NCBI GenBank assembly: GCA_025450095.1
Contig: JANWID010000311.1
Coordinates: 1 to 13,443, forward strand
Length of the DNA stretch: 13,443 nucleotides
Direction of reading: 5' to 3'
Source: Bacteroidia bacterium
GTDB taxonomy: Bacteria; Bacteroidota; Bacteroidia; AKYH767-A; OLB10
Positions 7,647 through 13,443 of this stretch are shown here, in pieces. The position numbers were made by a program, and so were the translations under genes. The notes under the pieces were generated by a model, which ran no database searches, was not told the origin of the DNA, and worked only from the letters and a program-made list of their open reading frames with translations. Numbering within the stretch: position 1 is the stretch's first letter; the number at the start of each line of letters is the position of its first letter.

Positions 7647-7710
7647 GAAGGAAAAAATTACAACAAGGCATCCAAGTGACGAAGAAGAACGAAGTTCATC
7701 GCTGACCTTA

Positions 7711-7736
7711 GTTGCTTTGCAACCTGGTTGTTTTTT
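7711..7736 (+). terminator. Weak possible terminator after the TMTC-like gene
   Basis: A 5-bp stem GTTGC-TTT-GCAAC (7711-7723) is followed, after 7 nt, by six T residues (7731-7736). The stem is short and the spacer longer than usual, so this is a weak candidate. It lies between two plus-strand genes that need not be co-transcribed. Confidence 0.3.
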
Positions 7737-7840
7737 AAAAGGGGATTTGACTCGAAAATCACGGAAGTAGTTATTATTCTACAATGGACTTTGAAAAATC
7801 CCCGCCTATTTATATATTTACTCTCCCAAAACCAAAATCA

Positions 7841-9589
7841 ATGAAAAAGCTGCTTATTTCTCTGTTGTTATTCGTAATGATTTCAATTACAATAACACCT
7901 GAAGTTATTGCTCAGGGTAATTGTGTTGCGCCTACTTCGCTCAGTGCAGGAAATGCAACTACATCATCTATTCAGTTAAGCTGGACTCCGGCTCCGGGAG
8001 CGATGTTTTATAATGTCAGATACCGTCCCAGTGGTACTACTGTATGGACACAATTTACATCTCAACTACCCTCATACAATCTCTCCGGCCTGACATGCGG
8101 AACTGTTTACGAATGGCAGGTTCAATCTGTCTGCAGTAATTCAGGTGCTTCTTCCGTAAGCCCGTTTACTCCCAGCTTATTATTCACTATTCCGCCATGT
8201 AGCGGAACTTGTCCTACACCTTCCGGCCTTTCTGCTTCAAATGCAGGAGTTAACCAGGTAACATTATCATGGCTTACATCAACAGGGGCAATTTCATATA
8301 ACATCCGGTACCGCAATATCAATGTAACGAACTGGACACAGGTTTCGAATGTCAACTCACCTTATACTCTCGGTCCCATCGGATGTAACGCATCATATGT
8401 ATGGCAGGTTCAGGCAGTATGTTCCAATTCATCTGGAAATACAAGTGTCAGCCCCTGGTCTGCCAATGGAAATTTCAGTACACTGCCTTGTCCCGGAAGT
8501 TGTCCTGCACCGACAGGTCTTGCATCTTCAAATATTTCTAATTCAGCTGCAACGGTTTCATGGAATGCGGTAACAGGTGCCGGATCCTATACAGTTAGAT
8601 ATCGTATAGCCGGATCGCTTAACTGGATTTTAACAAATGCAATCGGAACTTCTAAAAACCTGAATAACCTCTTATGTAATTCAAATTACGAGTGGCAGGT
8701 TCGAGCAAATTGTTCGGTTGCGTCCAATAGTGGCATCAATGTATTTTCACCGTCTGCAAATTTCACAACACTTGTTTGTCCTGCTACATGTATGGCTCCT
8801 GCCTGGTTAACCGTGTCCAATATAACAGCTACAAGTGCGGTATTAACCTGGAACAGTGTAGCCGGCGCAGTTGGATACCAGGTTCAGTATATGGCTACCG
8901 GGGGAACGTCGTTCATCACGGTTAGTGTCACTGGTACTTCTACAACGCTTACCGGCCTATTGGCAAATACAGCTTATATATGGCAGGTCCGTACTTTGTG
9001 CGGTGGAAGTACACCGCCGACTACAAGTCCATGGTCATCATTAAATACTTTCATTACGTCACAGATAAATAATCCCTGTGCAACTCCATCAATTGTTTCA
9101 TATAGCGGAACTTCGGTTGCGTGGACACCAGTTCCCGGAGCCGTATCATATAATTTCCGTTACCGTATCAGTGGCGCGAATAACTGGACTGTATTAACAA
9201 CTGCAGTTGCTAATATTACTTTGCCTCCGTTGCAATCAGGTTCTGTTTATGAGTACCAGGTGCAGACAGTTTGTTCGGGAACCAATGGAGCGTTGATCAC
9301 GAGTCCGTGGTCGCCTTCGGTTTTCTACACGGTACCTGCTGCAGTAACTGTATATCCAAATCCATCCGGAGATATTGCAATGGTAAGTTATGAATCACCA
9401 GTTTCGGAAAACGCATTGATTGAAATAATCGATCGTAACGGAAATATCGTATATGCCACAACGTTATCATCTGATTCCGGTACCAACAATACGGAAATAA
9501 ACACTTCCGGAATGCAGGATGGATGGTACCAGGTCAGGATTACATCAGCTCATTTTTCAGGAAACCAGAAACTGGTAATCCGCCATTGA
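7841..9589 (+). CDS. Secreted FnIII-repeat protein with T9SS type A sorting domain
   Basis: I start this 582-residue protein at ATG 7841 because M-K-K-L-L-I-S opens a clear signal peptide ending near V-I-A-Q (about residue 25). An in-frame ATG at 7784 would place 19 polar residues before it. Five fibronectin type III domains follow, at about 28-117, 124-215, 221-311, 317-407 and 412-499. Each has the S-W/T-W...Y-x-V-x-Y/R-Y strand and a Y-x-W-Q-V or Y-x-Y-Q-V strand followed by Cys. The linkers carry C-x-x-x-C-P/M-x-P. The C-terminus, about 502-582, starts with V-Y-P-N-P-S-G and ends K-L-V-I-R-H, the type A sorting signal that directs export through the type IX (Por) system and cell-surface attachment or release. 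No catalytic domain is present, so it is likely an adhesin, matrix or surface structural protein. Confidence 0.94.
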   Translation: MKKLLISLLLFVMISITITPEVIAQGNCVAPTSLSAGNATTSSIQLSWTPAPGAMFYNVRYRPSGTTVWTQFTSQLPSYNLSGLTCGTVYEWQVQSVCSNSGASSVSPFTPSLLFTIPPCSGTCPTPSGLSASNAGVNQVTLSWLTSTGAISYNIRYRNINVTNWTQVSNVNSPYTLGPIGCNASYVWQVQAVCSNSSGNTSVSPWSANGNFSTLPCPGSCPAPTGLASSNISNSAATVSWNAVTGAGSYTVRYRIAGSLNWILTNAIGTSKNLNNLLCNSNYEWQVRANCSVASNSGINVFSPSANFTTLVCPATCMAPAWLTVSNITATSAVLTWNSVAGAVGYQVQYMATGGTSFITVSVTGTSTTLTGLLANTAYIWQVRTLCGGSTPPTTSPWSSLNTFITSQINNPCATPSIVSYSGTSVAWTPVPGAVSYNFRYRISGANNWTVLTTAVANITLPPLQSGSVYEYQVQTVCSGTNGALITSPWSPSVFYTVPAAVTVYPNPSGDIAMVSYESPVSENALIEIIDRNGNIVYATTLSSDSGTNNTEINTSGMQDGWYQVRITSAHFSGNQKLVIRH

Positions 9590-9669
9590 TTTCCAGGGTT
9601 ATTTAACCAGGCAGTAAAACCGCCATTTTTCCCGTTCAGAGGAGAGTTTCCCCTGTCCGGCAATACTTA

Positions 9670-9701
9670 TTTGCCGCTATCAAACGCTGCTAATACTTTT
9701 G
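9670..9701 (+). promoter_or_regulatory. Bacteroidota-type promoter
   Basis: TTTG at 9670-9673 and TACTTTTG at 9694-9701 are separated by 20 nt. This matches the known Bacteroidota primary-sigma consensus (TTTG near -33, TAnnTTTG near -7) exactly. Transcription would begin around 9706-9708. The -33 element partly overlaps a 6-bp hairpin (CGGCAA 9658-9663 with TTGCCG 9671-9676), which could be an operator. Confidence 0.72.
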
Positions 9702-9720
9702 TATGAGTAAATTTAAACTA

Positions 9721-9849
9721 ATGAAAGCATTTAATAATGTAGTTAGGGAGTTCTTCGCAAGAGATTCTAGTAAAAACTTGTTTATCAATGTGCTCCATGA
9801 CCTTGTATTAATGGAATGCATGGTCGTGATGACCTTAATATTCAGCTAA
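9721..9849 (+). CDS. Possible 42-residue small protein
   Basis: The ORF begins at ATG 9721 about 14 nt after the predicted transcription start. An in-frame ATG at 9703 would add 6 residues but lies upstream of, or at, that start. The N-terminal half is basic and polar (M-K-A-F-N-N-V-V-R-E-F-F-A-R-D). The C-terminal half is hydrophobic and rich in Met, Leu and Val, ending M-T-L-I-F-S, so it could contact a membrane. The stop is 42 nt before the terminator stem. It matches no family I know. An ORF this long can arise by chance, so the case rests on its clean promoter-terminator frame. Confidence 0.4.
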   Translation: MKAFNNVVREFFARDSSKNLFINVLHDLVLMECMVVMTLIFS

Positions 9850-9891
9850 GCTTATTCTCGTGGTTTTATAGTAATTCATAGTGTTTGGGTT

Positions 9892-9921
9892 AGCCCTGTA
9901 GCAATACAGGGCTCTTTTTTT
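9892..9921 (+). terminator. Strong intrinsic terminator
   Basis: A perfect 9-bp stem AGCCCTGTA (9892-9900) and TACAGGGCT (9905-9913) is closed by a GCAA (GNRA) tetraloop and followed by C and seven T residues (9915-9921). This is a textbook Rho-independent terminator for the small transcript. Confidence 0.92.
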
Positions 9922-9926
9922 ATTTG

Positions 9927-9957
9927 GCCGGATTGAAAGAAATCGGGCTTTTTTTTT
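9927..9957 (+). terminator. Second, tandem intrinsic terminator
   Basis: The arms GCCGGATT (9927-9934) and AATCGGGC (9941-9948) pair with a single G-G mismatch around a 6-nt loop and are followed by nine T residues (9949-9957). It lies 5 nt after the first T-run and probably acts as a back-up stop. Confidence 0.7.
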
Positions 9958-10321
9958 ACAATAAAATCTCTTAATATTACTAGTAGTAAAGTAGTCTGGA
10001 AAGATTTGGTTTATTCCTGACATTTTTCACAAATGAGGAATCGTAAAGAAGACAAGAAGTTTCTTCACTGCCCCGAGTCTCCCGGACCCGGATTACATTT
10101 TACTTTTTCAGCAGCTTATCGGGCAACTGCATTTTTACAATCAGCAATAATATTCCGGGAGAGTTCCCGCCTTTATAAATCAGTTTCAGTAAAACCGGAG
10201 TAAGCATCTAATATACACCTTAAGGTGTATGGCCTTTCGGTAAAAAGGGGTTTAGCTTTACTGATATTATTTTGATCCGATTGTTCCCGTAACATTAAAT
10301 ACGCACTTAAAAACATACACA
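9958..10321. other. Non-coding stretch before the subtilase gene
   Basis: There is no convincing gene here. A 56-codon ORF at 10033-10203 on the plus strand is open but has no recognisable protein character or promoter. Small symmetric elements include TTACTA-G-TAGTAA at 9977-9989 and CGGGA-GAGT-TCCCG at 10156-10169, and the 18-bp palindrome at 10213-10230 is the strongest. An imperfect -7-like TATTTTG at 10268-10274, one base short of TAnnTTTG and lacking a good -33 element, is the only promoter candidate for the downstream gene. Confidence 0.6.
10213..10230. promoter_or_regulatory. 18-bp perfect palindrome, candidate operator
   Basis: ATACACCTTAAGGTGTAT is its own reverse complement over all 18 bases. 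It lies 91 nt before the ATG of the subtilase gene and about 40 nt before the weak -7-like element. It is typical in size and symmetry of a site for a dimeric regulator. A tight RNA hairpin is unlikely because there is no loop. Confidence 0.6.
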
Positions 10322-11539
10322 ATGCCTGTCAAATTTAACAAGAAACTCTATGTAGAGTTGAAGCAGGAAGCTGTCAATAATGTGAATGTACAGACTTCCC
10401 CGAACGAAAAGTTCATGATCCTGCCTAAAGCGCTTCCATCACTTCCAAAACCAACACCGCTTGGTGTAAATCAATTCACCGATATGCCAAAGACTGATCA
10501 GATGATCGGATTGGAGCGGTCAAAAAAACGTCCTACCGGAAGAGGGTTTATTGCGGTCGTAATCGATAGCGGTGTGTTTAATCACAGCGCATTCGACGGT
10601 GCAATAATTAAGAGATTATCAGCTGTTAAACATCCAACCAAGCCTGGAAGATATTCCAACGACATAACGGATCAATTTGGTCACGGCACACACATGGCTG
10701 GTATTATTGCTTCACGCGAAGAACATAATGGTATGGGAATCGCTCCGGGAGCAAAAATTATTTCGATCAAGGTTTCAGATCCATTTGGAGGCAATGCTAC
10801 ATGGTCTTCAATTTATAATGCATTGTTGCGTGTTATCGCAATTGCCAATGGAACAGATAAAGAAGTTGGCAAAATAAAAGAACGCATTGGAGTTGTAAAC
10901 CTCTCTTTCAATGGAATTGATAACCTGCCTCCAAGCGGATCAAGAGATCATCATAAGATCATTGATGCAATTATAACACTGGAAACAATGAAAATCCCGG
11001 TAGTTGTATCAGCCGGTAATGCGTATAAACATTTTTTGAAATACGGACTGGGTTATCCGGCATACAACAATACAACGATTAATGTAGGCGCTCAATTCAA
11101 TTATGATTTTCCTGGATTCCGGCTCGGAAGTATTGCGACTTTTTCACAACGGATATCTTCAGCATCTATTAAAAAAGCGGATAAGACAATCATTATGAAA
11201 AACCCGAAAAGATTCCTGGTAGCTCCGGGAGCATGTTCCGTATCATTAGGACTTGCATCATCGGGAAGTCACAAATTTTCGATGATGTCGGGAAGCAGTT
11301 GCTCGGCTGCAATAGTATCTGCATGTATTTTAATATTACAACAGGCAGGTCAGGCACATTACCCTGAAGGTATTCCGGTTAATGAATTAATTAAATTGCT
11401 GGTGGTTGAATGTGACCCCGATCTGAATGTAATAGGGGCTCCAAATCCGGAGTACAAAAAGTACTTCGATAATAATTTGTATCCGGGCATAAACATTCAT
11501 AAAGCACTTGATCAAATTTTACATCCGGTAATCATATAA
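10322..11539 (+). CDS. S8 (subtilisin) family serine protease without signal peptide
   Basis: This is a 405-residue protein. The catalytic set is complete: D82 in V-I-D-S-G-V, H121 in F-G-H-G-T-H-M-A-G, oxyanion N233 in V-V-S-A-G-N, and S326 in M-M-S-G-S-S-C-S-A-A, where the usual G-T-S-M-A reads G-S-S-C-S. The N-terminus (M-P-V-K-F-N-K-K-L-Y) is charged and has no signal peptide or membrane segment. There is no type IX sorting tail (end H-P-V-I-I). About 70 residues precede the catalytic core; they are proline-rich at 34-46 and too short for a typical inhibitor prodomain. The protein is therefore predicted to act in the cytoplasm or leave by an unusual route. It is followed after 12 nt by an unrecognised gene, probably its partner or substrate. 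Confidence 0.94.
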   Translation: MPVKFNKKLYVELKQEAVNNVNVQTSPNEKFMILPKALPSLPKPTPLGVNQFTDMPKTDQMIGLERSKKRPTGRGFIAVVIDSGVFNHSAFDGAIIKRLSAVKHPTKPGRYSNDITDQFGHGTHMAGIIASREEHNGMGIAPGAKIISIKVSDPFGGNATWSSIYNALLRVIAIANGTDKEVGKIKERIGVVNLSFNGIDNLPPSGSRDHHKIIDAIITLETMKIPVVVSAGNAYKHFLKYGLGYPAYNNTTINVGAQFNYDFPGFRLGSIATFSQRISSASIKKADKTIIMKNPKRFLVAPGACSVSLGLASSGSHKFSMMSGSSCSAAIVSACILILQQAGQAHYPEGIPVNELIKLLVVECDPDLNVIGAPNPEYKKYFDNNLYPGINIHKALDQILHPVII

Positions 11540-11551
11540 AAATCTAAAACA

Positions 11552-12229
11552 ATGATAATCCCAAACAAACCCTATCTATGGCTTGATTCAACCGGCCGTA
11601 ATCTGATAGTGAAAATGAAAATATGGTGTCCTTCCGACAAACAACTTTCAAGCAATGTTCCTGCACAGGAAACAGACGGTGACACGTTGCGACTTATTTA
11701 TAAAGTGATTGATGGTTCATCTACCGATCCGTTAACCCTTGAGTTTAATTTGAGAGATACATCTTCCCAATATAATCAGGATATGCACACCAGAGTAACG
11801 GTTGTAATTACTGATTTAGCAGGGAATATACTGGGACTCGGCACCGTCAAACCAAGGTTCGGCACATTCAGTGTTTCCGGAACAGGCCCTAATATTTATC
11901 CTTATCTCTATATTCAGTTTGCGAACACATCTCAATCGGTAGTACATGTTGCGGGATGGGTTGATGGAGCTGGAGACATGATAGAAGTGGCTCCACCTGT
12001 CGATAACTTCAGCACGTTTGAACGTAAGGTGGATTACAAGTTAAAAACTGTTACACCACCCCAGGTGATTATTCATGACGATCATGACCTGAACGAAAGA
12101 AATGGATACGACCCGGTGCTTGATTCAATAGTTGTTTCACTGATCGAGTATAATTCCGACGGAACTGAAAAAAGAAAAGGTATCGGTACTGTACATACCT
12201 CTGAAGCAGATGCCTCGAGTGGTGATTAA
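11552..12229 (+). CDS. Unrecognised beta-rich protein paired with the subtilase
   Basis: I do not recognise this 225-residue protein. It has no signal peptide, no membrane segment and no cysteine pattern (a single Cys26). Alternating hydrophobic strands suggest a beta-sandwich. Two segments look related: residues about 82-99 (V-T-V-V-I-T-D...G-L-G-T-V) and 193-214 (I-V-V-S-L-I-E...G-I-G-T-V), hinting at two similar domains or a repeated strand pair. An acidic, His-containing patch H-D-D-H-D lies at 175-179 and could bind metal, but this is not established. It starts 12 nt after the protease gene and is presumably co-transcribed. It could be a substrate, chaperone, inhibitor or specificity factor of the protease. 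It ends 9 nt before a long inverted repeat. Confidence 0.85.
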   Translation: MIIPNKPYLWLDSTGRNLIVKMKIWCPSDKQLSSNVPAQETDGDTLRLIYKVIDGSSTDPLTLEFNLRDTSSQYNQDMHTRVTVVITDLAGNILGLGTVKPRFGTFSVSGTGPNIYPYLYIQFANTSQSVVHVAGWVDGAGDMIEVAPPVDNFSTFERKVDYKLKTVTPPQVIIHDDHDLNERNGYDPVLDSIVVSLIEYNSDGTEKRKGIGTVHTSEADASSGD

Positions 12230-12232
12230 AAG

Positions 12233-12310
12233 ATTGAATAACATATAATGAATAATGTTTAAGTTGAAGTTAGTTTAAAATTATTCATTATATGTTAAGT
12301 GTTATTCAAT
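12233..12310. repeat. Long AT-rich inverted repeat after the subtilase pair
   Basis: The arms at 12239-12256 and 12280-12297 are perfect 18-bp reverse complements around a 23-nt loop. The loop can form 5 more pairs (12258-12262 with 12275-12279). An outer 10-bp match (12233-12242 with 12301-12310) offers an alternative register with a 7-nt bulge. It begins 3 nt after the stop of the preceding gene. No T-run follows, so a simple intrinsic terminator is doubtful. A transcript 3'-end hairpin, a palindromic mobile repeat or an operator for the next gene are possible. Confidence 0.8.
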
Positions 12311-12349
12311 TATTCACATTGAATGAATGACTTAGTCGATAAAAAAATA

Positions 12350-12363
12350 AGTGCGAATGCACT
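12350..12363 (+). promoter_or_regulatory. Small hairpin abutting the start codon
   Basis: AGTGC-GAAT-GCACT forms a 5-bp stem with a 4-nt loop that ends directly against the ATG at 12364. If transcribed, it would occupy the ribosome-binding region and could lower initiation. Short stems like this also occur by chance. Confidence 0.35.
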
Positions 12364-13443
12364 ATGAATCCGAAACAACTTTCAAGGTATTTTTTCATTG
12401 CTTTTATGATGATATTAATTCATCATGCAACTGTATTTTCATCACCAACAGATACCGCGCTTATCAACAGGCTTAACACGGAAAGCTTTGAACTGATCAA
12501 AGAGTTTCCCGATTCAGCAAAGTCGCTGGCATTGCAGGCAATTGAATTGTCGACACCCGGAAATTACCTGAAAGGACTTGGAGACGCATACATCCGTTTG
12601 GGGATCATTGAAAAAGATCAGGGTAATTATTCAGAGGCTATTTCATTTTATAATAAAAGCCTGCACTATCGCTTACAGCTCGGTGACCAGGATCACATAG
12701 CAAGAGTGTATAATAATATTGGCATGGCATATTCGAAAAAATCGGAGTATGATTCTGCTGCTTTTTATTTGCAGAAGGCACTGAAAATTGCCGAAGCATT
12801 GAAGCTTGTTCCTGCACAAGCGAATTATTCAATGAACCTTGGAATTGCCTATTTCAATAATGGGGATTATCCCCTGGCTTTAGAGTATAACAAACGGGCA
12901 CAACAACTATTCAGGTCAGAAGAAGATGAGAAGGGAGTGCTGAAATGCCTGATCAACGAAGGTGGGATTTATCATGCAATGAAAGAACACCATCGTGCTT
13001 TGCCGGTTTTTCTTAAAGCAGTTCGAATAGCAGAAGAACTTGGTGACGACAGGGAAAAATTCCTGGCAATCGGTGACCTTGCAACCACGTACCTGAATCT
13101 GGAACGTTACGACAGTGCCATGTTTTTTATGCAACTTGCGTTGGAATACCATCGCCTGGAAGAAAATATACCGGCAGTATCTGTGGACCTGAGTAACCTT
13201 GGTTTTTTATCGGGAAAACTTAACAGGAAACAGGATGCTATAAAATATTTTACGGAGAGTATTGCACTGGCAGAAGAAACAGGTGATGTACAGCTTGCTG
13301 CTAAGAATGCTTCAGAGCTTGCGGAACTTTACAACGAAGCGGGGGATTACCGGAAGGCATACGACTTCCAGAAAAAATTTACAATTTATAATGATTCAGT
13401 GTATAATATTTCAAAAGCCGAAGTCATTGCAGAAATGCAAACG
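12364..13443 (+). CDS. TPR protein, N-terminal part (partial; likely sensor kinase or regulator)
   Basis: An ORF begins at ATG 12364 and stays open for 360 codons to the window edge, so the 3' end is missing. A hydrophobic leader at about residues 9-26 (F-F-I-A-F-M-M-I-L-I) is a signal peptide or anchor. The rest consists of about seven TPR units between about 45 and 335, with the canonical spacing of G-x-A/I-Y...Y-x-x-A and paired helices. The last visible part (Y-N-D-S-V-Y-N-I-S-K-A-E-V-I-A-E-M-Q-T) is the typical junction in Bacteroidota proteins where TPRs lead to a coiled coil, a membrane helix and then a histidine kinase or LuxR-type output domain. I infer a sensor role; the output domain itself is not seen. 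Confidence 0.85.
   Translation, partial: MNPKQLSRYFFIAFMMILIHHATVFSSPTDTALINRLNTESFELIKEFPDSAKSLALQAIELSTPGNYLKGLGDAYIRLGIIEKDQGNYSEAISFYNKSLHYRLQLGDQDHIARVYNNIGMAYSKKSEYDSAAFYLQKALKIAEALKLVPAQANYSMNLGIAYFNNGDYPLALEYNKRAQQLFRSEEDEKGVLKCLINEGGIYHAMKEHHRALPVFLKAVRIAEELGDDREKFLAIGDLATTYLNLERYDSAMFFMQLALEYHRLEENIPAVSVDLSNLGFLSGKLNRKQDAIKYFTESIALAEETGDVQLAAKNASELAELYNEAGDYRKAYDFQKKFTIYNDSVYNISKAEVIAEMQT

Larger units (their letters stand above)
9707..9921 (+). ncRNA. Predicted small transcript of about 215 nt (sRNA or small mRNA)
   Basis: The unit is defined by a consensus promoter ending at 9701 and a strong intrinsic terminator ending at 9921, with no annotated gene between. It contains a 42-codon ORF, so it is either a small messenger or a regulatory RNA. 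Boundaries are inferred; the start is placed about 6 nt after the -7 element. I recognise no known RNA family in it (not tmRNA, RNase P, SRP or a known riboswitch). Confidence 0.45.

Noticed and set aside
9658..9676. Attenuator or amino-acid leader interpretation of the small unit
   Set aside because: The 42-codon ORF has no run of one regulatory amino acid, and no biosynthetic operon follows the terminators.
9835..10023. 62-codon minus-strand ORF across the terminator region
   Set aside because: It runs through both terminator hairpins and their T-runs (lysine-rich as a result) and is best seen as a shadow.
10078..10162. 9-bp inverted repeat TCTCCCGGA / TCCGGGAGA with a 67-nt spacer
   Set aside because: A match of this length at this distance has a sizeable chance probability in a gap of this size, and there is no supporting context.
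10033..10203. 56-codon plus-strand ORF in the gap before the subtilase gene
   Set aside because: No promoter, no recognisable domain and an arbitrary-looking composition; it is within the chance range.

Overview
The window looks like a chromosomal segment of a Bacteroidota bacterium. The evidence is a secreted fibronectin-repeat protein ending in a type IX secretion (Por) sorting domain, a lipoprotein with a Bacteroidota-style S-C-K-D lipidation site, a DUF4199-like membrane protein, an NlpE/META envelope protein, TPR sensor-type proteins, and one intergenic promoter that fits the Bacteroidota consensus (TTTG, 20 nt, TAnnTTTG). Base composition is moderately AT-rich and all visible genes look intact. 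I saw no tRNA, rRNA, CRISPR array or transposase.

Layout. Positions 1-57 hold the tail of an upstream gene, possibly overlapping the start of a lipoprotein (54-677) built from two related helical units. Convergent to it are two minus-strand genes: a four-TM DUF4199-like protein (693-1190) and, upstream of it, a PA2169-family four-helix-bundle protein (1357-1815), separated by a gap with a perfect 15-bp hairpin. A divergent two-gene regulatory operon follows: a stand-alone receiver protein (1994-2389) and an NtrC-type sigma54 activator (2397-3842), with a 12-bp inverted repeat ahead of the first start codon and an 11-bp inverted repeat after the second gene. Next come a secreted Asp-box/YCF48-like beta-propeller protein (3951-4964) and an NlpE-N/META protein (4977-5747), 12 nt apart. 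A TMTC-like membrane glycosyltransferase-fold protein with C-terminal TPRs (5802-7646) and the FnIII/T9SS protein (7841-9589) follow.

The 732-bp stretch 9590-10321 is the main non-coding region. It contains a compact, self-contained transcription unit: consensus promoter (9670-9701), a 42-codon ORF (9721-9849) and two tandem intrinsic terminators (to 9921 and 9957). Further on is an 18-bp perfect palindrome (10213-10230).

Downstream, a subtilisin-family protease with an intact triad but no signal peptide (10322-11539) is paired with an unrecognised beta-rich protein (11552-12229). An 18-bp AT-rich inverted repeat lies just after this pair. The window ends inside a secreted or membrane TPR protein (12364 to the edge) of the type that usually continues into a histidine kinase or DNA-binding output domain.

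The most original signals are the small transcription unit at 9670-9957 and the leaderless subtilase plus partner pair. Their functions cannot be decided from sequence alone. The rest is recognisable envelope, secretion and signalling material.
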